From NCBI GenBank assembly GCA_002470645.1, contig DKNE01000036.1:1-9298 (forward strand): a stretch of 9,298 bases of DNA, read 5' to 3'. Below are positions 1 through 7,336 of this stretch, piece after piece. The DNA is from Patescibacteria group bacterium UBA7396 (lineage in GTDB: Bacteria; Patescibacteriota; Gracilibacteria; BD1-5; UBA6164). A program made the position numbers and the translations under genes. The notes below the pieces were generated by a model. The model made no database searches, had not been told where the DNA came from, and saw only the letters and a list, made by a program, of their open reading frames with translations. The first letter of the stretch is position 1; every line of letters starts with the position of its first letter.

Positions 1-2
1 AA

Positions 3-62
3 ATCTTGTGGGAAAATATTATAAAAAAATATTTAATAATATATGAAAAATATGCTCAATAA
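3..62 (+). CDS. C-terminal tail of a probable GT4 glycosyltransferase (partial, 5' end outside window)
   Basis: An open frame enters from the left edge and ends at TAA 60-62, giving only 19 residues, ILWENIIKKYLIIYEKYAQ. The pattern W-E-N-I-x-K-K-Y-L-x-I-Y-E-K closely resembles the usual last helix of GT4 (glycosyl transferases group 1) enzymes, which typically ends like 'sWekiakkYleiYek'. It overlaps the start of the GT2 gene at position 43 by 20 bases, which is common within tightly packed glycosyltransferase operons. The call rests on a short tail only. Frame 2 (2-82) is also open and gives a less family-like peptide, so the assignment is tentative. Confidence 0.4.
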   Translation: MLWENIIKKYLIIYEKYAQ

Positions 63-996
63 TAAGCCAAAAGTTTCGATAATTCTCTTAAATTGGAATC
101 AAGGAAATGAGAGTCTTGATTGTATTGATTCAATTTTTACAAATATCTCAAATGATATGTTTGAAATTATTTTAGTTGATAATGGATCAATAGATGGAAG
201 TATAGAAAAAATTGAAGAAAAATATAAAGGGAAAATTATTTTTATTAAAAATAATTTTAATAATATGTTTGCCCCAGCAAATAATCAAGCATATAATATA
301 GCAAAATGAGAGTATATTTGGGTTTTAAATACAGATACTATTATTCAAAATGATTGCTTAACGCCTATGATAGAATTTTTACAAAAAAATACTCACTATG
401 GTGCTACTACATGCAAATTATTAAATTTAGATGGAAGTACTCAGTACTATATTCATAGAAGATTTCCAAATTTTCTTAAGCTCGTATTTTGACTTTTATA
501 TAAAAGATTTCATATATTCAAATTTTCTCCTGTTATTCAATATTTGTATCTTGATAAAACTTTCGATGAGGATTTTGATATTGAACAGGCCGGATGAGCA
601 TGTATTTTGTTAAAAAAAGAGGTTATAGATAGTATTGGATGACTTTTTGATGAAAAAAAATTCCCACTTTTTTATAATGATGTAGACTTGTGTTATAGAG
701 TATGGAAAAATAATTTTAAAATAAGGTTTATTTCTTCGGTATCTCTTATTCATTTAAAATGACAAAGTACAGGAAAATTAAATTTCTTTTGATCAATAAA
801 AAATTTATCAATTTCTGGATTACTTTTTTTTAAGAAACACTCATTATGGTTTTCCTATATCTTTTCTAAAATAGCATATTTATTTTTATTTTCTTGACTT
901 TTCGGCTTTTCATTATATTTATTTTTAACTCAAAAAATTACTTTTTCTGAATTAAAGCAAAGATGAAAATTTCTCTGACAATTACTTACTACATAA
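43..996 (+). CDS. GT2 family glycosyltransferase (rhamnosyltransferase-like)
   Basis: A 317-aa protein when UGA is read as Gly; nine TGA codons are in frame (307, 490, 595, 640, 760, 790, 895, 964, 976). It carries the GT-A fold signatures of family 2: SIILLNWN at residues 12-19, ILVDNGSIDGS at 43-53, a DXD-like NTD at 96-98, and FYNDVDL at 210-216, matching the 'yyEDvDl' acceptor/base region of WbbL/rhamnosyltransferase-like enzymes. Residues 199-200 before LFDE are GG, as in the family consensus, and one of them is TGA-coded. A hydrophobic stretch near residues 270-300 may attach it to the inner membrane. It probably transfers a sugar from a nucleotide donor to a growing surface glycan on the cytoplasmic face. 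Donor and acceptor cannot be read from sequence. ATG 52 is an alternative start; neither has a Shine-Dalgarno. It ends inside a terminator shared with the convergent gene. Confidence 0.9.
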
Positions 997-1031
997 AAAA
1001 CTGGGAAACAATTTTTGTTTCCCAGTTTTTT
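995..1031. terminator. Bidirectional intrinsic terminator between convergent genes
   Basis: A perfect 16-bp inverted repeat (995-1010 against 1016-1031) surrounds a 5-nt loop. The GC-richer core ctgggaaaca is flanked by A-run and T-run, so it has a U-tract on either strand. The left arm overlaps the TAA of the GT2 gene (994-996) and the right arm overlaps the minus-strand stop codon (1031-1033). It should end transcripts from both sides. Confidence 0.9.
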
Positions 1032-3064
1032 TAGTTTCTTTTATATATTTCTACACTATCAATAGTGGTTTGCAGACTATAATTTTTTAAAATATATTCT
1101 TGAATATATTTGTGTCTATCGGATATAAAAAGTGCTTTTGTTCTTCTGTCAGCAATTATCAATTGTACTTTATTATTTTCTAGATATTGTATTACTCAAG
1201 ATATAGAGGGAACGAGTTTATAAGGATCATAATCACTAAAATAAGGAGGATTTTTTATATAAACAAGAGGATGTGTGATATTGAGGGCAAGATTTCTATC
1301 ACTCCTAAATACAAATGTTGGATTTGCTGTAAAAATGATTTCATTTTCAGAAGTATGCTTTTTTATGTAGAGAACAATACTATCTAGCGTATTTTTCTTT
1401 ATATCAGAACTTTCTACTATATTATAGTTAAAATAATAAAAAATACTAAAAAAATACAGTAAAGAAATACTAAAAATATATTTTATAAAAATAGATATAT
1501 TAAATTCTTCTAAGAAAAGTCATATAATTATTATTGAGGGGATAACAAAATTTATTACATAATGATCCACCCATTCAACGAAGAATAAGTTTCCACAAAT
1601 ATAAATAACAATAAACATAAAAGCAATAAAAATATATGTAGCATTTTTTATGTGAAAAGAGGATATTTTTTCTAAAAAATAAAAGTGAATAATGCTATAT
1701 ACCATCATTATTCAATAGAAAAGAAATATAAAATTATTACTGAGTCAAAAAGAAGTTCATCTCAGAGGATGATGCGTTCCATAAAAAATAATTCATATTA
1801 TTAAAATATTGAGAAGATAAATTATTTTTGATTTGTAAAAAATTTTTGGAAATAAATATTGAAAAAATATATTTGATGAAATAAGCAACACTGGAAGTAA
1901 GAAATATCATAAATGTCTTATATAATCGTTTATAGTACCAATTTTTTCTCATACACTGGTGTTGTCTGCTTCTGTGAAAAAAAACATTCATAATACAATA
2001 GATATGAAACATAAAAAGAAAAGATTTTGTAGAATTTTCTTTTTATGAGTCAATTTATAAAAAATATATCATACAAAAATGATTGGAAAATAGAAGCAAT
2101 ATACAAGGATTAAAAATTTTGCACTTAAAATAGTATTAAACCAAGTAAATCATAGGATATTGATATAATAAATAATAGGAGGAATCAGAGAAATAGATAT
2201 CCCTAAAAAAGTAAGAATATTTTTTGATACTATAGTTTTAAAATTTTCTTTTTCTTTTGAGAGTAAGAAAGATATTAAAAATCAAACAATAGCAATAAAT
2301 GGGATACTCCCTCTATATATCCAAACAGTAATTCATAATAAAAGGCCAGTAAGAAAGAAATGGATATTTTTTTTATTTTTTAGTGAATGAAAAAGATAAA
2401 AAAGCATTAAAGAAAAGAAAAATAAGTAGATAGCTCCATAAAATTGGTAGTTCGCAGAAGGAAATTTTATTAAAAAAGGTGTAAATACGAATAAAGTCGA
2501 TAAAATAAGTCAAGTTTCTTTTTTTCAAATAAGGGTCCCAATTTTATATAAAACTATAATAGTTCATAGAGAAAAAATTAAATAAAAATTCACAAAAATT
2601 TCTAAAGAAAAAGGTTCTAAAATATATAAAAATCAACTTGTGATATATAATAAATATGGTTCTCGAGTAATAAAATCTTTATATGGGACTAATCATTCTA
2701 AAAATAATTTTGCATCATAATAGACTAAGTCACTTTCAACAGAAATTCCTGTATAATTTTGTACTATCAGTTTAACTCCAATAAACGATATAATTAATAT
2801 TATGAGATATACATAAGACCGATGAAGAGTTAAATATTTTATACGTATAAGTTTTTTGGATAAAAAGTTTTCTTTTATCTCGATTTCTGTGTAATATGTG
2901 TGATAATATACAAGTAAAGATATTATACTTATTCATAGAATAAAAAAACCATTTAAGAGATTTATATGTATCTGAATTCTGTTCAGATACATATATCAAA
3001 TTACTCATCAACAGATTAAAATAAGGAGTATTTGTAATAATTTTATAAATGTATCTTTGTTCAT
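1031..3064 (-). CDS. Large polytopic membrane protein, GT-C/GT39-like glycosyltransferase
   Basis: A 677-aa protein under code 25, with about 22 in-frame TGA codons. Two hydrophobic segments occupy roughly residues 5-55. A GT-C-like first periplasmic loop follows near residues 108-140 (ESD at 110-112, then G-x-x-PYKDFITREPY). Many transmembrane helices come next, and then a soluble C-terminal domain of about 120 residues containing SENEIIF, near NNKVQLIIADRR. This architecture (acidic motif in loop 1, 'PY.DF', multipass core, soluble tail) is that of lipid-linked-sugar-dependent GT-C enzymes of the GT39/PMT/ArnT type. The acidic motif is ESD rather than the canonical DE, so activity or donor may differ. 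It is the last gene of the minus-strand operon, 11 nt after the epimerase stop. The likely role is extracytoplasmic sugar transfer to a glycan, lipid or protein. The ATG at 3064 is chosen as the first Met after the upstream stop; no Shine-Dalgarno is visible. Confidence 0.75.
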
Positions 3065-3075
3065 CGTAGTATTTA

Positions 3076-4026
3076 TTACTTATAATATTCCCTAAACCAT
3101 TCTCCAAATTTTTTTATTCCTTCTTCAAGAGATGTTTTAGGCTCCCAATTTAATTTTTTCTTTGTATATTCTATATCTGACCAAGTTGCGCTAACATCTC
3201 ATGCTTGCATAGGGAGATATTTTTTTATTGCTTCAATTCCAATACTTTTTTCCAGCAGTTCAATCATAGAAAGGAGTTTAACAGGTTTATCATTTCAAAG
3301 ATTAAAAATTTCATAATGAAAATTTGAATCTAAACTTTTTAAAATCCCATCAACAATATCACCTATATAAGTAAAATCTCTAAACATTTCTCAATTATTG
3401 TATATTTCAATACATTCTTTATTTTTCATTTTGAGGGCAAATTTAAGCATCGCCATATCTGGACGAGAATATGGTCAATATACCGTAAAAAATCTGAGTC
3501 AAATAGTTGGTAAATTATGAATATGACTATAGCTATGTGCTATAATTTCATTTGATTTTTTTGTTGCGGCATAGAGAGAAATAGGATGGTCCACTCTATC
3601 ATCTACACAAAAAGGCTGTTTTTCATTATTTCAATAAACACTTGAACTCGATGCATACACAAAGTTTTGGATTTTATATTTTTGAGCTAAAAATATGATA
3701 TTATGAAATCATATAATGTTTGACTCTATATATGCAAAAGGATTTTCTATACTATATCTTACCCCTGCTTGAGCAGCAAGATGGCATACTTTTTCTATTT
3801 TCTCTGTTTGAAAAATATGTTCTAGGTTTTCTCTATCTCAAATCGAAATATTATAAAAAGTAAAATTTGAAAATCACTGTAAAATATTTCTTCTGTTTTT
3901 CTTTAATTCTATATCATAATAATCATTTTCATTATCAATTCCAATGATATTGTATCAGATTTCAAGTAATTTTTTTGCTGTATGAAAGCCAATAAATCAA
4001 CTACTTCCAGTTACTAAAATATTCAT
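3076..4026 (-). CDS. NAD-dependent epimerase, UDP-glucuronate 4-epimerase-like
   Basis: A 316-aa extended short-chain dehydrogenase/reductase. The N-terminal Rossmann motif TGSSGFIG lies at residues 6-13, and its middle glycine (10) is TGA-coded. The ASSSSVYG segment at 125-132 supplies the catalytic Ser region, and the Y152-x-x-x-K156 pair lies in YAATK. FFTVYGPYSRPDMA (around 187-200) and PMQAGDV near the C-terminus are characteristic of UDP-glucuronate 4-epimerases (CapI/LspL type), with smaller similarity to GalE. It would interconvert UDP-glucuronate and UDP-galacturonate, using bound NAD, to supply precursors for surface polysaccharide. Eleven of its 20 glycines are encoded by TGA, and several sit in invariant positions. 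It starts 4 nt after the small membrane protein and is followed 11 nt later by the GT-C-like gene, so the three are probably cotranscribed. Substrate specificity is inferred from motifs only. Confidence 0.88.
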
Positions 4027-4030
4027 GAAT

Positions 4031-4246
4031 TTATTTGTTAATATTTAAATTATCGTTTTCTAAAAGATCAATCACCTCCTTCCCACTCCAAAAAATCCCT
4101 ATTCCAATAAGTATAAAAATCAGCGATTTATTTTGAAGAGCATTTCACAAAAAAAATGAAGAAAAATTTATTTCAAAATCTCCTAAGAATAATAGTATCA
4201 AATATATACTACAGAAAGAAAAAAATAAAAATAAACTCTTACTCAT
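4031..4246 (-). CDS. Small membrane protein, 71 aa, unknown function
   Basis: The minus-strand frame from ATG 4246 to TAA 4031-4033 encodes 71 residues with one TGA-coded Gly. It shows an N-terminal hydrophobic segment (about residues 5-22, SLFLFFSFCSIYLILLLFLG), a short polar stretch, a second hydrophobic helix (about 43-56, LIFILIGIGIFWSG) and an acidic, Asn-rich tail (KEVIDLLENDNLNINK). Two membrane passes with a polar C-terminus are plausible. I do not recognise the family. Its stop lies 4 nt before the epimerase start and no other gene fits here, which supports it as the first gene of the operon. The plus-strand frame open over 4156-4246 is a possible 5' extension of the GT-C gene and competes with it. 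I prefer the minus-strand gene because of its spacing to the epimerase and its membrane-protein character. Confidence 0.6.
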
Positions 4247-4274
4247 TGACAAATATTAATTCTATTTATGTAAT
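4246..4274 (+). promoter_or_regulatory. Candidate promoter for the plus-strand GT-C gene
   Basis: A perfect TTGACA (4246-4251), 17 nt, then TGTAAT (4269-4274). This would give a leader of about 70 nt before ATG 4354. It overlaps the start codon of the divergent small-protein gene, so the two promoters would face away from each other and could interfere. The -10 is imperfect. Confidence 0.35.
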
Positions 4275-4276
4275 TT

Positions 4277-4303
4277 ATTATATAAAAACTTTTTTTATTG
4301 CAA
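4277..4303 (-). promoter_or_regulatory. Candidate promoter for the minus-strand epimerase operon
   Basis: On the minus strand, TTGCAA (4303-4298) is followed after 15 nt by a perfect TATAAT (4282-4277). This lies 30 nt before the ATG at 4246, a distance close to the 32 nt seen for both surface-protein genes. The background is very AT-rich, so the -10 match alone is weak. Confidence 0.4.
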
Positions 4304-4353
4304 ATTTTTCTAAAATGAATATGTTTTGCATAGAATTTTTTAATTATATCGTT

Positions 4354-5877
4354 ATGAAAAAAATATCTTTTTATTTCATCTTGTTTCTTTGAATTGCTTA
4401 TGGAATATATTTGAGGTGATATGAATTAGCCACTGGTTCATTTTGGATTGATGAATGATACAGTTCTCTGATTGCATATTTTATCACTCAAAATAACTTT
4501 TTGCCAAAATTAGCTGGGTGAATGTATGAATTTTCTCAATATTTTTTTCATTTCTTTCAAGCACTTTCTTTTCATTTTTTCTGATTTTCTGATGTTTCAG
4601 CAAGACTTCCAAGTTTTTTTATTTCACTTGGCTTTATTTTTCTCTATTATATTTTTTCTCTTCACCTGAGCAAAGAATGTAGATATAAAAATGTGTCAGT
4701 TCTTGTTTTCATGTTTTTGTTTCTTTTTTCTACTTGGCAAATTATTTGGAGTAGGGAAGCAAGATTTTATGAAATGCTTGGATTTTTGTATTTTATAGTG
4801 ACTTTTTTCTTGTATAGATATATTCAAAGCAAAAGACAAATGTATTTGAGTTTATTTTCTATCTTTTTATTTTTTTGACTTCTTTTTCATTATTTTTTCT
4901 TGGCTTTTATTCCTATTGTACTAGTATTATTTTTTTATGATTTGTTTTCTCGTAAAGATAGGAAATCACTCTTTTTTCTTTGAACTGTTCTGCTATGATA
5001 TGGGGGAATACAATTATTTTTAAAAATATTTTCTGGTGGAGAGGTATCTATTTGAAGCATTATTCCAAAGATTAATTCTATAGAACAATACCATTTTTTC
5101 ACTTTTTTTTCTTATTATCTGCAAGTGTTTATAGAGCAATTATGAGTTATATTTTATGCGTATTTGCTTGGGATTATGTATTTACTTTTTTCAAAAAAAT
5201 GGCAAGAATTTTTGCTTTTTGGATGAATTTTTCTTATAAATATTATTTCTATTTCTTTTTGATACTTCGCGCATTCAAGATATATGTTTCATCTTTTTTC
5301 TCTTATCACGCTTTTTTGATGCTATAGTATCGTGATGGTTTGAGAATATTGTATGGAAAAATATAAAAATATATATGAAAAAATAGGAATTTTTGTTTTG
5401 ATGACAGCAATTTTTATCTCAATCATGCAAACATTTCATTTTACTCTTCTCCCGCAAAGATTTTATTATATCGACGCTACTTCTCCAAAACCAAATTTTA
5501 AAAATACCTATGAATATATAGAGCAAAACCATCCTGATAAGAAAATTATTTCTTGATTTCCACATATGTGTTATTGGTATAATATCAAAAATACTCAAAG
5601 ATGTGAATTTGCTCTGAGAGTAAATCTGATAGGAAATTCTATTTTTGATCAGAGAGTGTTACAAAAACAAACAGAAAATTATACCAATGTAAAATATATG
5701 AATACTCTCTCTTGATTAGATATCGCGAATTATTTTTTTGTACTTGACGATTTAACCCTTAAGAATGCTATAAATAAAGAATTAATAAATGAAATAAAAC
5801 AAAAATGTTATATGTTTTATAGAGATATCTGAAATTACGAGTCTAATAACTTTATATGAATTTGGAAATGTCAATAA
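4354..5877 (+). CDS. GT-C membrane glycosyltransferase (GT39/ArnT/PMT-like)
   Basis: A 507-aa polytopic protein with 18 in-frame TGA glycine codons. The first transmembrane helix begins at residue 4. It is followed by the hallmark acidic loop W-I-D33-E34-G-Y and by WSREARFYE at residues 132-140, the conserved 'R..Y' loop region of ArnT/GT39 enzymes. About ten hydrophobic helices follow, then a soluble C-terminal domain of roughly 120 residues beginning after the last helix near LLPQRFYYID and ending in IWKCQ. Such enzymes take a polyprenyl-phosphate-linked sugar and transfer it outside the cytoplasmic membrane, to protein Ser/Thr (PMT) or to lipids (ArnT). The next genes downstream encode Ser/Thr-rich exported proteins, so they are candidate acceptors; this is inference. 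In-frame ATGs at 4156, 4315 and 4321 exist. 4354 is preferred because KK directly precedes the first helix and the DE motif then lies at the usual distance. Confidence 0.85.
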
Positions 5878-5896
5878 CTTTTATATGTGACTTTTC

Positions 5897-5924
5897 TTGA
5901 TTTTATCAAAAAAACTTTTATAAT
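5897..5924 (+). promoter_or_regulatory. Promoter of surface-protein gene 1
   Basis: TTGATT (5897-5902), a 16-nt spacer, then a perfect TATAAT (5919-5924). It sits in the 79-nt gap between the GT-C stop and the next ATG, with 32 nt from -10 to start codon. A similar element with the same spacing follows the gene fossil upstream of the second paralogue. No Shine-Dalgarno follows it. Confidence 0.7.
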
Positions 5925-5956
5925 TCTATCTACACTTATATCATAATTTTTTATCT

Positions 5957-7057
5957 ATGAAAAAAATCATTTGAAATATCACAAAAAACTCTTTGGCAAT
6001 ATTTTGATGAGTAAGTTTTTTAGTATTGCTTTTATTACTGAACTTTTCAACAACCCTTTGAGTTATATGACTTTCATGATATGGAAGCAGTGGTGACTAT
6101 ACAAGTCCAACATCTACTTTTTCTTGATCAGTAACTGTTTGAAGTTGAGAAACTTTAACTTGAGCTACACAAGTTATTATGACACAACCTGTAGAAGTTA
6201 CTAGTTCTAATATATCAGTAATTATTCCATCTTGAGCTGAAATTATTTCATCAAATGGAGGAATTTTTAATCCAACTGAAATAGCTACAAGTATTTTACC
6301 TTCTTTACCAATTGCATTATCTAACGATGAACAAGATGTAGGAAAAATACAATTCTGAATTTCAGGAATAAAACTTAATTTTTCAAAACCAGTAAAACTC
6401 CAAATACCAGTTACTACTACTGCTGGAACGGTAAAAATAAAAGCAAAACATGCTGGGGTGAGTGGATATCAAACTTCTGCACTTACTGATAATTATGCTT
6501 CAACTTGTTTTAATTGAATAGCAACACCTTCTTCAAATGTAGCTTCAGTAGTAGCTGGAATAGCAACTATTTATACTTGTTCTGCTTCTGAATTTGTTGC
6601 AGTAGTTGATGTAGTATCATCTTCAAGTGGAGGCTGAGGTGGAGGTTGAAGTTCACTTAGCAAAGATAATTGTCCTTCAGGAGATTTTTCACCAAGTTAT
6701 TATGATTGAGTTTGTTGAACAGCTCCAATGATATCTGAAAATACTATAGTATCAGATGTAAATACTTTAGAAAACACTTCAACAGATTTAAAGGATCGTA
6801 TAAAAACAATGAAATATTTTTCTTATACTATCAGTTATATTCCTGAGTATAAAAAATCTGATATAGTAATCATAATTTCTAAAAAAATTATATTACACAA
6901 CAAGATTTCATTATCTAAAAAGAAAGCACTTATTGAAGGATTAAATCATTTTTTAATAGCAAGTTATATGTATGATAAATCTGCTATAAAAACACAAACT
7001 TTGAAAAATGAAAAAATACAAACAATCAATAATTTGAAAAAATTAATTCAGGAATAA
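5957..7057 (+). CDS. Exported Ser/Thr-rich surface protein, paralogue 1
   Basis: A 366-aa protein under code 25, with 17 TGA glycines. The Lys-containing N-terminus (MKKIIGNITKNS) precedes a hydrophobic segment at about residues 13-35, a signal peptide or anchor. A Ser/Thr/Val-rich, probably beta-sandwich region follows at about 45-220 and contains KLNFSKPVK and later TCSASEFVAVV. A G7 linker (225-231) leads to the motif KDNCPSGDFSPSYYD (236-250) and a Lys-rich, probably helical C-terminal domain of about 110 residues. Its only cysteines are C184, C208, C239 and C253, and the spacings match paralogue 2 exactly, suggesting two disulfides formed outside the cytoplasm. I recognise no named family. 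From architecture and memory I regard the CPSGD...YYD motif as typical of surface proteins in this bacterial group, but could not check. The role is probably cell-surface structure or adhesion. It sits directly after a GT-C enzyme and has its own promoter and terminator. Confidence 0.8.
6566..6604 (+). repeat. 39-bp block identical to 7931-7969
   Basis: A 39-base segment encoding ...IYTCSASEFVAV is identical at nucleotide level in the two surface-protein genes, although flanking sequence differs at many synonymous and non-synonymous sites. It contains the second conserved cysteine. Confidence 0.9.
6662..6706 (+). repeat. 45-bp block identical to 8033-8077
   Basis: A 45-base segment encoding KDNCPSGDFSPSYYD is identical in both paralogues, including all third codon positions. 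It directly follows the variable polyglycine linker and directly precedes the most divergent part of the two proteins. Confidence 0.92.
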
Positions 7058-7079
7058 TTTAAAAATCAGATAAAATCTT

Positions 7080-7110
7080 AAAAAGAAAATATGCTCTATA
7101 TTTTCTTTTT
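7080..7110 (+). terminator. Intrinsic terminator after surface protein 1
   Basis: A 13-bp inverted repeat, arms 7080-7092 and 7098-7110, with the 5-nt loop gctct. A T-run continues to 7113. It lies 22 nt after the stop codon. The stem is A/T-rich and so weaker than the other two terminators. Confidence 0.65.
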
Positions 7111-7122
7111 TTTATCCAATAA

Positions 7123-7170
7123 TAGAATTTTGATTCAGCCAATTTCATATGAGTTTGGAAATGCCAATAA
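7123..7170 (+). pseudogene. Fossil of a GT-C glycosyltransferase 3' end (last 16 codons)
   Basis: Read in frame, 7126-7170 gives NFDSANFIGVWKCQ-stop. The complete GT-C gene ends NYESNNFIGIWKCQ-stop (5833-5877). The 14 residues align without gaps, with 10 identical and three of the four differences conservative (Y/F, E/D, I/V). Many codons differ only at the third base (TCT/TCA, AAC/AAT, TTT/TTC, TGT/TGC). The codon before them is TAG here and TGA (Gly) in the intact gene, and TAA lies just upstream, so the remnant is not translated from further 5'. Such a pattern suggests a second GT-C gene that evolved under constraint and was later almost entirely lost. It lies upstream of surface paralogue 2, just as the intact gene lies upstream of paralogue 1. 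Confidence 0.75.
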
Positions 7171-7191
7171 TTTTTTCTTCAAATAAAAAAC

Positions 7192-7219
7192 TTGACTTTA
7201 TTAAAAAATTACTTACTAT
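7192..7219 (+). promoter_or_regulatory. Distal promoter-like element, counterpart of the paralogue 1 promoter
   Basis: TTGACT (7192-7197), 16 nt, TACTAT (7214-7219). It has the same spacing and a similar spacer to the element at 5897-5924. It begins 21 nt after the fossil's stop, compared with 19 nt after the intact GT-C stop. It is 117 nt from the paralogue 2 ATG, about 85 nt further than in the first copy, so it may no longer be the main promoter. Confidence 0.45.
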
Positions 7220-7274
7220 CAAGTCTTACATAAAATAAATGTAATAAAAAAAACAAAAACAAAAATTGTAAAAA

Positions 7275-7304
7275 TAGACATCTTTTAGAGAGAGTCTTTA
7301 TAAT
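7275..7304 (+). promoter_or_regulatory. Proximal promoter of surface-protein gene 2
   Basis: A perfect TATAAT (7299-7304) lies 32 nt before the ATG at 7337, exactly the distance found for paralogue 1. The best -35 candidate is TAGACA (7275-7280) with an 18-nt spacer, which is weak. The leader after it is U-rich with no Shine-Dalgarno and resembles that of paralogue 1 near the start codon. Confidence 0.55.
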
Positions 7305-7336
7305 GATTTTAATATTATTTTATAATTTTTGTTTTT

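Noticed and set aside
43..309. 88-aa open frame ending at TGA 307 as a complete short gene
   Set aside because: The protein continues in the same frame through TGA (Gly) with the family's NTD, NDVDL and C-terminal parts; only TAA 994 is a real stop.
2772..3107. Minus-strand 111-aa frame
   Set aside because: Out of frame with the GT-C-like gene that covers the same DNA and has recognisable motifs; a shadow.
4065..4086. Resemblance of plus strand ATCACCTCCTT to a 16S rRNA 3' end, as an rRNA fragment
   Set aside because: Only 11 bases match and nothing 16S-like lies on either side; it is coding sequence on the minus strand.
4156..4353. N-terminal extension of the GT-C gene from ATG 4156 (also 4315 and 4321)
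   Set aside because: The extra residues are Lys/Asn-rich and not family-like, part overlaps the minus-strand small gene, and ATG 4354 puts KK just before helix 1 with the DE motif at residue 33-34.
5142..5327. 61-aa plus-strand frame
   Set aside because: Out of frame inside the GT-C gene; hydrophobic look is due to the T-rich sequence.
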